From Gandjariella thermophila (GTDB taxonomy: Bacteria; Actinomycetota; Actinomycetes; Mycobacteriales; Pseudonocardiaceae), in NCBI RefSeq assembly GCF_005405885.1, contig NZ_BJFL01000016.1:50330-114329 (forward strand): a stretch of 64,000 nt of DNA, in the 5' to 3' direction. This document shows, in pieces, positions 33,443 to 41,246 of the stretch (its first letter is position 1; every line of letters starts with the position of its first letter). The position numbers and the translations under genes were made by a program. The notes under the pieces were generated by a model that ran no database searches, was not told where the DNA came from, and worked only from the letters and a program-made list of their open reading frames with translations.

Positions 33443-33455
33443 GGCACCCAGTGCC
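33443..33455. promoter_or_regulatory. Candidate MftR operator upstream of mftA
   Basis: GGCAC-CCA-GTGCC, the same palindrome as at 32754-32766, 50 bp before the mftA start in the mftR-mftA gap. Its repetition at both transcription units supports one shared regulator. Confidence 0.55.
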
Positions 33456-33505
33456 ACTACCGTGCGAACGGTCATGCCCCGGCGACTTGACGAGGAGTGG
33501 ACGCC

Positions 33506-33616
33506 ATGAGCGAGGACCGGACCACCGCGACCCCGACCGTCCCGGACACCGACCCGGTGGAGGAGGACCTGCTGGTCGAGGACGTGTCGATCGACGGCAT
33601 GTGCGGCGTGTACTGA
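33506..33616 (+). CDS. mftA: MftA: mycofactocin precursor peptide
   Basis: A 36-residue peptide with an acidic leader (MSEDRTTATPTVPD, then PVEEDLLVEDV) and the invariant C-terminus IDGMCGVY. The last two residues, Val-Tyr, are the core: MftC oxidatively decarboxylates the Tyr and links it to the Val, MftE then releases the product. AGGAG 8 nt before ATG 33506 gives a good ribosome site. It is followed 3 bp later by mftC. Unlike in most clusters, mftB does not lie between them. Confidence 0.95.
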   Translation: MSEDRTTATPTVPDTDPVEEDLLVEDVSIDGMCGVY

Positions 33617-33619
33617 GTC

Positions 33620-34789
33620 ATGAAGCTGGTCGACCATTTCCAGCACGGTCTGGCCGCGCCGATCTGCCTGACCTGGGAGCTGACCTACGCGTGCAACCTG
33701 GCGTGCGCGCACTGCCTGTCCTCGTCGGGCCGGCGGGATCCGCGGGAGCTGTCCACCGCCGAGTGCCAGGCGGTGATCGACGAGCTGCAGCGGATGCAGG
33801 TGTTCTACGTGAACATCGGCGGCGGCGAGCCGACGGTGCGGCGGGACTTCTGGGACCTGGTGGACTACGCGGTCGCGCACCAGGTGGGGGTGAAGTTCTC
33901 CACCAACGGGGTGCGGTTGACTCGCTCGCGCGCCGCATGGCTGGCCGGCACCGACTACGTCGACGTGCAGGTCTCCCTGGACGGTGCGACCGAGGAGGTC
34001 AACGACGCGGTCCGCGGCCCGGGATCGTTCGCGACGGCCTGGCGGGCCATGGAGTACCTCGCCGAGGCCGGGTTCAGCGGGTTCAAGCTGTCCGTGGTGG
34101 CGACCCGGCACAACATCGGGCAGCTCGACGAGTTCCGGCGGATCGCCGAGAAGTTCGGCGCCCAGCTGCGGATCACCCGGCTGCGGCCGTCCGGGCGGGG
34201 CGCGGACGTGTGGGACGAGCTGCATCCCACCGCGGAGCAGCAGCGCCGGCTGTACGAGTGGTTGCTCGAGCACGGCGAGAACGTGCTCACCGGCGACTCG
34301 TTCTTCCACCTCAACGCCCTCGGCTCGACGCCGCTGCCCGGGCTGAACCTGTGCGGCGCGGGCCGGGTGGTGTGCCTGATCGACCCGGTTGGCGACGTGT
34401 ACGCCTGCCCGTTCGCCATCCACGACGAGTTCCTCGCCGGCAACGTGCGCGACCCGGGCGGTTTCACCGCGGTGTGGCGGGAATCGGAGCTGTTCGCACG
34501 GCTGCGGCAGCCGCAGACCGGCGGCGCGTGCACCTCCTGCTCGGCCTACGACTCCTGCCGGGGCGGGTGCATGGCGGCGAAGTTCTTCACCGGCCTGCCG
34601 CTTTCCGGCCCGGACCCGGAGTGCGTGAAGGGCAACGGCGAACGGGCCCTGGCGCTCGCCGGTGCCGCGCCCCGGCCGGACAAGGACCACTCGCGCCGCA
34701 CCCCCGTGCCGCTGGGCATGCCGACCGCCCGGGCCGGCGTCCCGGACCGGGCCTGTGACACCAGCCCGCTGGCCGGCTTCCGGCCCTGA
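33620..34789 (+). CDS. mftC: MftC: radical SAM mycofactocin maturase
   Basis: A 389-residue radical SAM/SPASM enzyme. The SAM cluster motif is CNLACAHC (residues 24-31), followed by NIGGGEPTVRRDFW. The C-terminal SPASM part has Cys residues in CGAGRVVCLID, YACPFAIHDE, CTSCSAYDSCRGGCM and PDPECVKG for auxiliary [4Fe-4S] clusters. It acts on MftA presented by MftB. The ATG at 33620 is 3 bp after the mftA stop. A 14-bp-stem terminator overlaps its last codons. The sequence appears intact and of normal length. Confidence 0.96.
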   Translation: MKLVDHFQHGLAAPICLTWELTYACNLACAHCLSSSGRRDPRELSTAECQAVIDELQRMQVFYVNIGGGEPTVRRDFWDLVDYAVAHQVGVKFSTNGVRLTRSRAAWLAGTDYVDVQVSLDGATEEVNDAVRGPGSFATAWRAMEYLAEAGFSGFKLSVVATRHNIGQLDEFRRIAEKFGAQLRITRLRPSGRGADVWDELHPTAEQQRRLYEWLLEHGENVLTGDSFFHLNALGSTPLPGLNLCGAGRVVCLIDPVGDVYACPFAIHDEFLAGNVRDPGGFTAVWRESELFARLRQPQTGGACTSCSAYDSCRGGCMAAKFFTGLPLSGPDPECVKGNGERALALAGAAPRPDKDHSRRTPVPLGMPTARAGVPDRACDTSPLAGFRP

Positions 34790-34813
34790 CCCCGGCCCCG
34801 GCCGGGGTCAGGG
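34784..34813. terminator. Bidirectional terminator between mftC and the DeoR gene
   Basis: CCCTGACCCCGGCC (34784-34797) and GGCCGGGGTCAGGG (34800-34813) form a perfect 14-bp stem with a 2-nt loop; the left arm includes the mftC stop codon. It separates two convergent units. Confidence 0.85.
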
Positions 34814-34819
34814 CCGGGG

Positions 34820-35596
34820 TCACGGCGAGACAACGCGCAGCGAGCAGCACTCGGCGGTGCGGAACGGCCGGAGCGCCTCCGGCCGCCCGCCGTCGACCAC
34901 CACGGTGTGCTGCCGATCCAGCGGTGTCCAGTAGGAGAACGGCGCCTGCCCCAGCTTGGAGTGGTCGACCAGCACGTAGGCCTCCCGCCCGGCGTGCAGC
35001 ATGGCGTACTTGAGCTGCGCCTGCTCCAGGGTGGGCGAGCACAGGCCACGTCCCGCGGTGAGGCCGTCGGTGCCGAGGAACACCCGGTCCGGCTGGATGT
35101 GCCGGAGCTGCTGCTCGACCGAGGCACCGAGGATCGCCTCGTTCGGGTGACGCAGCCGGCCACCGAGCACGACCACCTCGACCTCCGGGCTGTCCGCGAG
35201 CGCGAGCAGCACGGACAGCCCGTTGGTCACCACGGTCACGCCGGCCCGGTCGGCGAGGTGGCGGGCCAGCCGGCCGGTGGTCGTGCCGGCGTCCAGCAGC
35301 ACCACCTCGCCCTCCCCGACCAGCTCGGCGGCGGCCCGGGCGACCGCGTCCTTCTCCTCGGCGTGCAGCGCGTCCTTCTCTCGCAGGGTGCGTTCCACGC
35401 TGTGCGCCGTGTCCAGGGCCCCGCCGTAGGTGCGGATGACGTGCCCGGCGCGGGCCAGCTCGGCGAGGTCCCGCCGGATGGTCGAGGGGGACACCGCGAA
35501 CTGCTCGGCGAGCTGCTGGATGCTGCCCTCGCCGCCGCGGACGGCGGCGAGGAGCAGGGTGCGCCGCTGGCGGGTGGTGTGGCGAGGGACGGTCAC
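34820..35596 (-). CDS. DeoR/GlpR-family transcriptional regulator
   Basis: A 258-residue sugar-responsive repressor: N-terminal helix-turn-helix (QQLAEQFAVSPSTIRRDL, residues 27-44) and the DeoRC sugar-phosphate domain (VVLLDAGTTTGRLARHL, VVTNGLSVLLALAD, VVLGGRLRHPNEAILG). It should control the adjacent acid-sugar genes in response to a phosphorylated intermediate. GTG 35596 has an AGGG site upstream. It lies 9 bp behind the permease gene, so it is the last gene of that operon. A likely operator stands before the first gene (39361-39389). Confidence 0.9.
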   Translation of the reverse strand: MTVPRHTTRQRRTLLLAAVRGGEGSIQQLAEQFAVSPSTIRRDLAELARAGHVIRTYGGALDTAHSVERTLREKDALHAEEKDAVARAAAELVGEGEVVLLDAGTTTGRLARHLADRAGVTVVTNGLSVLLALADSPEVEVVVLGGRLRHPNEAILGASVEQQLRHIQPDRVFLGTDGLTAGRGLCSPTLEQAQLKYAMLHAGREAYVLVDHSKLGQAPFSYWTPLDRQHTVVVDGGRPEALRPFRTAECCSLRVVSP

Positions 35597-35605
35597 CGGA
35601 TCACC

Positions 35606-36916
35606 CTACGACCGGGCCGTGAGCCGCCCCGCCGGCGCGGGTGACTCGCTCGGCCGTCCGGCCGGCCGGACGCCCAGCACGGTGATCAGGGCGGCGGCCA
35701 CCAGCAACCCGGCGAGCACCAGGAAGCCGGCCGCGCTGCTGCCGGTCAGATCGGTGAGCCAGCCGACCAGGTACGGGCCGGCGAAGCCGCCGAGGTTGCC
35801 CAGCGCGTTGATCAGTCCCAGCGCGACCGCGACCACCTCGAACCGCAGCACCGTGCTCGGGATCGCCCAGAACGGCCCGTACGGCGCGTACACGCCGGCG
35901 GCAACCACACACAGCAACGCCATCTGCGCCACCGCCGAACCGTGCGTGAGCTGGCCGACCAGCAGCGCGGCGGCACTCACCAGCAGCGGGACGGCCAGCG
36001 CGAGCCGGCGGTTGCCGGTGCGGTCGGACCAGAGCGCGACGCCCACCATGCTGACGAACGCGACCAGGTAGGGGATCGCGGTGAGCCAGCCGACCAGGCC
36101 GGGCGAGCCGTTCCCGGTCATCTTCTTGACCACCGAGGGCAGCCACAGCGAGAACCCGTAGAACCCGCTGATCCAGCAGAAGTAGACGGCGACCAGCAGC
36201 AGCACGGTGCGGTCGCGCAGCGCCCGGCCGTAGCTCTCCTGCGCCGCCTTCGGCTTCTCCGCCTCCTCCCGGGCCAGCGTGCCCTCAACGTACTCCCGCT
36301 CCGCCGGCGAGATCCACTTCGCCTGGGCGGGCCGGTCGGCCACCGCGAACCACCACACCACGGCCCAGAGCAGCGGCGGCAGCCCCTGGATGACGAACAC
36401 CCACCGCCACGACATCGCGCCGAGCATCCAGCCGGACAGCGGCGACATGACCACCGCCGAGACCGGCAGGCAGGCCATCCACAGCGCGTTGGCCCTGGCC
36501 CGTTCCCGCTGCGGGAACCAGGAGGCGAGCAGGATCAGCACCGCCGGCCACACCCCGCCCTCGAACACGCCGAGTACGAAGCGGGCGACGTGCAGCTGGA
36601 TCTCGCTGTGCACCAGGCCGCAGGCCATCGCGGCCAGCGACCACGCGAGCATCAGCAGTAGCACCGTCTTGCGGGCGCTCCACCGGGCGGCCAGCACCGC
36701 ACCGGGAATCTGCAGCAGCAGGTAGCCGACGAAGAAGATCCCGCTGGCGAACCCCTTCGCGCTCGCCGAGAGCGGCAACTCCTTGCCGACGTAGGGCAGG
36801 ATCAGCGCCACGTTGGTGCGGTCGATGTAGGCGAGCATGTACATCACCGCGGCGACCGGGATGACGTACGCCCATCGCTTCGCCGGAGCCGCCGCCGCGG
36901 CAGATCCGTCGCTCAT
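35606..36916 (-). CDS. MFS permease, anion:cation symporter type
   Basis: A 436-residue, twelve-helix major facilitator. The ACS-family pattern is clear: IDRTNVALILPYVGKEL in helix 1, IFFVGYLLLQIPGAVLAARW, FVLGVFEGGVWPAVLILLASWF and the central loop RPAQAKWISPAEREYVEG. Such proteins import tartrate, hexuronates, threonate or similar organic anions. Together with its neighbours the likely substrate is a four-carbon sugar acid. The ATG at 36916 has GGAAGGAG 5 nt before it. It lies 101 bp after the PdxA-like gene. Confidence 0.9.
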   Translation of the reverse strand: MSDGSAAAAAPAKRWAYVIPVAAVMYMLAYIDRTNVALILPYVGKELPLSASAKGFASGIFFVGYLLLQIPGAVLAARWSARKTVLLLMLAWSLAAMACGLVHSEIQLHVARFVLGVFEGGVWPAVLILLASWFPQRERARANALWMACLPVSAVVMSPLSGWMLGAMSWRWVFVIQGLPPLLWAVVWWFAVADRPAQAKWISPAEREYVEGTLAREEAEKPKAAQESYGRALRDRTVLLLVAVYFCWISGFYGFSLWLPSVVKKMTGNGSPGLVGWLTAIPYLVAFVSMVGVALWSDRTGNRRLALAVPLLVSAAALLVGQLTHGSAVAQMALLCVVAAGVYAPYGPFWAIPSTVLRFEVVAVALGLINALGNLGGFAGPYLVGWLTDLTGSSAAGFLVLAGLLVAAALITVLGVRPAGRPSESPAPAGRLTARS

Positions 36917-37017
36917 GGACACTCCTTCCTTGCGCCAGCCTGCCGGCCGCGCGTGGTCGGGCCGGATGCCGCGGGCTTGCGGCGCTTGTGGACACTCCTG
37001 TTCGGACGGTCGGATCG

Positions 37018-38052
37018 TCAGGCGGTCGGCGGGTAGACCTCGCGCAGCCGGCCGGCGAACGGGGAGAGTTCGACGGCCGCCCGGAACGCGGCGCGCATCG
37101 TGCCCGGATCGGCCTGGCCGGTGCCGGCGATGTCGAACGCGGTGCCGTGGTCTACCGAGGTGCGCAGGATTGGCAACCCGACCGTCACCGACACGGTGCC
37201 GTTGAAGTCCACCGTCTTCGAGGCGATGTGCCCCTGGTCGTGGTAGAGCGACAGCACCCCGTCGTACCGGCCCTGTAGCCCCTGGTGGAACACCGAGTCG
37301 GCGGGGATCGGGCCGACCACGTCGAGCCCGTCCGCACGGGCCTTCTCCACGGCCGGGGTGATCGCGACGATCTCCTCGTCGCCGAACCTGCCGCCCTCGC
37401 CGCCGTGCGGGTTGAGCGCGGCCACCGCGAGCCGCGGCTCCCGGGTGCCGAAGACCTGCAACGCGGTGTAGGCCTCGCGGATCGCATGCTCCATGTTCGG
37501 CGCGGTGATCCGCTCCAGCGCCTCGCGCAGCGACAGGTGGCGGGTGGCGAAGAAGATCTTCAGGCCGCGCACCCAGAACATGGTGTTGAACCGGGTGGAG
37601 CCGGTCAGTTCGCCGAGCATCTCGGTGTGCCCGAGGTGTTTCGAACCCGCCGCCCAGATGGCCTCCTTGTTGATCGGTGCGGTGACGATCGCGTCCACCT
37701 CGCCGTCGAGCGCCGCCCGGGTCGCGGCCTCGATCGCGGCGACCGCGGACCGGCCCGCGGTGCCGTCGACCCGGCCCCACGGCAGATCCGCCGGGGCGAT
37801 GCCCAGGTCCAGCACGTCGATCACGCCCGGGCTGAACCGTGCCTCGGCGACTGATCGGACGGGGTTGACCCGGACATCGAGCCCGCACACCTGCACCGCG
37901 CGGCGCAGCGCCACGGCGTCGCCGACCGCCAGCGGCCGGGCGATGTCGGTGGCCTCCGGTTCGGCGAGCGCGCGGGCGGTGATCTCCGGGCCGATACCCA
38001 CGGGGTCGCCGAGGGTCACGGCCAGGATCGGGCGGGTTGATGCGGTGCTCAC
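37018..38052 (-). CDS. PdxA-family dehydrogenase, acid-sugar catabolism type (PdxA2/DenD-like)
   Basis: A 344-residue protein of the 4-hydroxythreonine-4-phosphate dehydrogenase fold. N-terminal LAVTLGDPVGIGPEI, metal/His segments SKHLGHTEML, LYHDQGHIASKTVDF and SVDHGTAFDIAGTG are in place. In operons with a DUF1537 kinase these proteins oxidatively decarboxylate 4-phospho-threonate or -erythronate to dihydroxyacetone phosphate, not vitamin B6 intermediates. The GTG start overlaps the kinase stop by 4 bp (GTGA). True PdxA is less likely because no other B6 genes are nearby. Confidence 0.9.
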   Translation of the reverse strand: MSTASTRPILAVTLGDPVGIGPEITARALAEPEATDIARPLAVGDAVALRRAVQVCGLDVRVNPVRSVAEARFSPGVIDVLDLGIAPADLPWGRVDGTAGRSAVAAIEAATRAALDGEVDAIVTAPINKEAIWAAGSKHLGHTEMLGELTGSTRFNTMFWVRGLKIFFATRHLSLREALERITAPNMEHAIREAYTALQVFGTREPRLAVAALNPHGGEGGRFGDEEIVAITPAVEKARADGLDVVGPIPADSVFHQGLQGRYDGVLSLYHDQGHIASKTVDFNGTVSVTVGLPILRTSVDHGTAFDIAGTGQADPGTMRAAFRAAVELSPFAGRLREVYPPTA

Positions 38053-39302
38053 GGAGCGGTCCCTCTCTCTCCTCGGGCAGTCGTGGTGATCAGGTGTTCC
38101 AGGCAGGCGACGGCCGCGGTCTCGTCGCCGATCAGCCCGCCCTTCGTGGCGAAGGCCAGACCGTCGTGCGGACCGCCGACCAGCCGCCCCGCCACGGCCA
38201 GCGGCAGCACCTCGGTGTCGATGGCGAACCCGTCGCTCGCCAGCGCCTCGGTGACGGCCTGGGCGACGTCGCCGCCGGTGGCGTACAGGCCGGCGAACCG
38301 GTGCTCGCCGAGCAGGAGTGCGGTCGCCTTGGCCAGCACACCGGGAATGCGGGCGGCGACCGTCGGGTCCGGCCGCTCGCCCGGCGCGGGCGGGCAGGCG
38401 CGGATGCCGACCACCCGCCCGCCCGTGCCCAGCAGCGCGGTGACGCGGTCGGCGATGGCGCGCGGATCGAGCAGGTCGGGCGGCACGTCGACGTAGCGGG
38501 CGCCGAGGGCCTGCTCGGTCTCCAGGATCTGGTGGTGCGTCGTGGCCGTGATGCTGCCGACCACGGCGAGCACCGGCGGGGCCGCCGGCACGCCCGGCCC
38601 GATGCCGAGGGCGGCGGCCAGCCGCACCGCGAACGGCCCGCTGTCCACCGACACCCAGCGGGTGCCCCGCTCGGCCCGTACCCGTGCGGCCGCCTCGGCG
38701 ATCGTGGCCAGGTGGGCGTTGGTGGTCGCGTCGCAGACCACCAGCGGTGCTTCCGAGGCGGCCAGGCGCTCGGCGACCGCGCCGGTGCCCTGCTCGACGA
38801 CGTCCAGCGGCAGTTCGGCGATCGGCCGGTCCGTCCCGCGCCGCAGCACGGTGGCCACCCGGGAGTGGCGCACCGGGGCCAGCGGGTCGCGCGCGGCGAA
38901 GGTTTCCGCCAGCGGCACCCCGGCCACCAGGTGCAGCCCGCCCACGGTGGTCCGGCCGGCGTCCGGGAACGCGGGAACCACCAGTGCGCGGGTGCCGAGT
39001 TCCAGCGTGTCGAGCAGCGCGTCCACCTCCGCGCCGACGTTGCCGCGCAGGGTGGTGTCCACGCGCTTGACGAGTAGCCGCGCGCCGCGCGCCGCGGCGG
39101 CGGCCCGGCATACCAGCGCCCTCGCCCGCTCGGGCGCGGCGTGCCTGGTGCCCAGGTTCACCACCACGACGTCGGCGTCACGGGCGCAGGGCACCCGCTC
39201 GATCCCGGTCACCGAGATCGTGCGCAGGCCGGCCCGGGCGAACCTCGCTCCGGTCGCGTTGCTCCCGGTGAGGTCGTCCCCGATGACCAGAACCCGAGGC
39301 AT
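38049..39302 (-). CDS. DUF1537 four-carbon acid sugar kinase
   Basis: A 417-residue protein of the OtnK/DtnK family: N-terminal substrate domain IGDDLTGSNATGARFARAG, KRVDTTLRGNVGAEVDALL and VPAFPDAGRTTVGGLH; C-terminal nucleotide domain with SITATTHHQI, and LYATGGDVAQAVTEAL, IGDETAAV. It phosphorylates threonate/erythronate at O4, the step before the PdxA-like enzyme. ATG 39302 has GGAGG 5 nt upstream; longer in-frame versions would run over the operator. First gene of the operon. Confidence 0.9.
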   Translation of the reverse strand: MPRVLVIGDDLTGSNATGARFARAGLRTISVTGIERVPCARDADVVVVNLGTRHAAPERARALVCRAAAAARGARLLVKRVDTTLRGNVGAEVDALLDTLELGTRALVVPAFPDAGRTTVGGLHLVAGVPLAETFAARDPLAPVRHSRVATVLRRGTDRPIAELPLDVVEQGTGAVAERLAASEAPLVVCDATTNAHLATIAEAAARVRAERGTRWVSVDSGPFAVRLAAALGIGPGVPAAPPVLAVVGSITATTHHQILETEQALGARYVDVPPDLLDPRAIADRVTALLGTGGRVVGIRACPPAPGERPDPTVAARIPGVLAKATALLLGEHRFAGLYATGGDVAQAVTEALASDGFAIDTEVLPLAVAGRLVGGPHDGLAFATKGGLIGDETAAVACLEHLITTTARGERGTAP

Positions 39303-39360
39303 CGGTGCCTCCCTGCCGTTGGCGGTGATGCCCCGGCAGCGTAAGAGCATCGAGCAGTGT

Positions 39361-39389
39361 GCGCAACTAAGTTGCTCCAACTGCGCAAC
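39361..39389. promoter_or_regulatory. Candidate DeoR operator before the acid-sugar operon
   Basis: GCAACT-A-AGTTGC (39363-39375) is a perfect 6-bp palindrome, overlapped and followed by a direct repeat GCGCAAC (39361-39367 and 39383-39389) spaced one helical double-turn. It lies 58-87 bp upstream of the kinase start. Confidence 0.55.
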
Positions 39390-39434
39390 CGGGGAACACG
39401 CGGCGGCCACCGCACGGCCACCGGCGCCAGCGGG

Positions 39435-41068
39435 TCAGCGCACGGTCGTTTCGGGGTCCCGCCGCTCGAGCCGGGCGGCACCGACCGCGCGGCGCAGGGC
39501 CCGCGCCACGTCCGCCCGGCCCGGCTCGGTGAGCACCGCGGCGACGTGGGCGTCCGGCCGGATCACCCACAGTTCACCGGGGCGGGCGTCGAGGGCCTGG
39601 CGCAGCGCGCCGGTGGCGTCGACCGCGGCGATCTCCCGCAGCCGCACCGGGCCGCCGGCCGCCCCGGCGGCCAGCCGGGCGGCGGCCGGGTCGACGCCGG
39701 GCATGGCCAGCAGCAGGAACCCGTCCCGGGCGATCTCGCGTAGCCGGGTGGCCGCCGAGCCGGCGAGGGAGATCGGCGCGTCCGGGACGATGATCCCGGG
39801 GCCGGCCGGTGGCACGGTGCCGCGCGGCGGTCGACCGGCGAACGGTCGCGAACCGTCCGGGCTGGTCAGCGGCGAGGCCACGTACCAGAACGGCTCGGCC
39901 AGCCGGCCGGAGTCCACCCGCGCGCGGGCAGCCGGGTCGGTGGCGGCGCGGGCCAGCACGTCCAGGCGGGTGCGCCGCTGGTCCTCGGTGGCCGGCACCA
40001 GGAAGTTCATCGTCGCGGTGGTGACCTCCAGGTTCTCCTCCGCGGCGGCGTGCCGCTCGGTGTGGTAGCTCTCCAGCAGTTCCGCACCGGCCCAGCCGCG
40101 CAGCACGTAGGCCAGCTTCCACGCGGCGTTCTCCGCGTCGGCCACGCCGGAGTTGAGCCCACGCGCGCCGAACGGGGAGAACAGGTGCGCACAGTCGCCG
40201 GCGAGCAGCACCCGCCCGACCCGCATGCGGTCCGCGATCCGGGAGTGGAACCGGTACACCGAGCGCCATACCACCTCGTACGGCGTCTCGCCGACGATCG
40301 CGCGGATGCGGCGGTCGAGCGCACCGGTCGCGGCCTCGTCGGCCAGGTCGTAGTCGGCCGGCACCTGCCAGTCGATCCGGAACGTCGAGTCGGGGCACGG
40401 GTGGATGAGCACCTGCCGGCCGGGGTTCCACGCCGGGTCGAAGTAGAACCGGCGCTCGTTCGCCCAACCCGGCAGCCGCGCGCGGATGTCGCAGATGAGG
40501 AACCGGTCGTCGAAGGAGTGGCCGCCGAAGGTCACCCCGAGCATTCCGCGCACGTCCTCGCCCCGGGCCCCGGCGCAGGCCACCGCGTAGTCCACGTCGA
40601 CGCAGGCGGCGCCCGCCGGTGTCTCGCAGGTCAACGTCACGCCCCGCGGGTGCTGGGCGATGCCGGTGACCCGGTGGTTCCAGCGGACGTCGATCAGGGG
40701 TTGCGCCGCGATCCGCTCGTCCAGCAGTTGCTCGGTGCGGGACTGCGAGATGTTGACGAACGGGGGAACGCGGAACGCCCCGGGTCCGGCAGCGTGATAC
40801 GGAGCAGTTCGCGGTCCCGGTAGAAGGTGCGGGCGGTGGTCCAGGTGACGCCCTCGGCGGCGATCCGCCGGCCGGCGCCGACCGACGCCCAGATGTCCAG
40901 CACGTCCCGCTGCTGGCAGATCGCCTTGGAACCGACCGGGTCCCGGGCCGGCCGCGAGTCCAGCAGCACCACCGGGACACCCCAGCGGGCCAGCAGCAGC
41001 GCGGTCGTCTGCCCGACCGGTCCGTTGCCCACCACCGCGACCCGGCCAGGCGCCTGGTTCACCCGCAT
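39435..41068 (-). pseudogene. FAD-dependent aromatic hydroxylase (MhpA-like), frameshifted
   Basis: Two adjoining frames together give a complete flavin hydroxylase. N-terminus: VAVVGNGPVGQTTALLLARWG and SKAICQQRDVLDIW (residues 9-65). After the break: VACAGARGEDVRGML, then RVLLAGDCAHLFSPFGARGLNSG (the GD motif) and a thioredoxin-like tail. Enzymes of this group hydroxylate phenolic acids with NAD(P)H. The break lies in a run of five G on the plus strand (40762-40766): adding one base restores FPPFVNISQSRTEQLLDE. It is either a real frameshift or a homopolymer error. The gene lies downstream of a metallo-hydrolase gene, with a dispersed repeat between them. Confidence 0.8.
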
Positions 41069-41078
41069 CGCAGGGCCA

Positions 41079-41246
41079 TCAGTGCGTGTTCCGGAACGCG
41101 CGCCGCGATCGGGTCGCCGGTGCGTGGCGCTGCCATGGACATGCCGACCGCACCCGCTGCGAGCCCCGCCGCGATCGCGGGGCTTCGCCCTGGCGCGTTC
41201 CCGGGGTCCTCATCACAGATCCCTCCGGCTTCGGAACGGACTGTCA
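41079..41246 (-). repeat. Dispersed stop-codon-associated element, copy C (168 bp)
   Basis: Read on the minus strand, it starts TGACAGTCCGTTCCG, where TGA is the stop of the metallo-hydrolase gene, and ends GCACTGA just before the hydroxylase gene. It contains the same AACGCGCCAGGGCGAAGCCC and CCGCGATCGCGG blocks as copy A. It also holds an intact frame of about 43 codons, preceded by GGAGGG 7 nt before an ATG: it begins MRTPGTRQGEAPRSRRG and ends PATRSRRAFRNTH, the final TGA being the end of the element. Confidence 0.75.

Noticed and set aside
33451..34758. 435-codon plus-strand frame overlapping mftC in another frame
   Set aside because: Arg/Gly/Ala-rich shadow of mftC; the radical SAM frame is unambiguous.
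34784..34813. GC-rich palindrome after mftC considered as an operator
   Set aside because: It includes the mftC stop codon and lies between two convergent genes, so a terminator is the simpler explanation.
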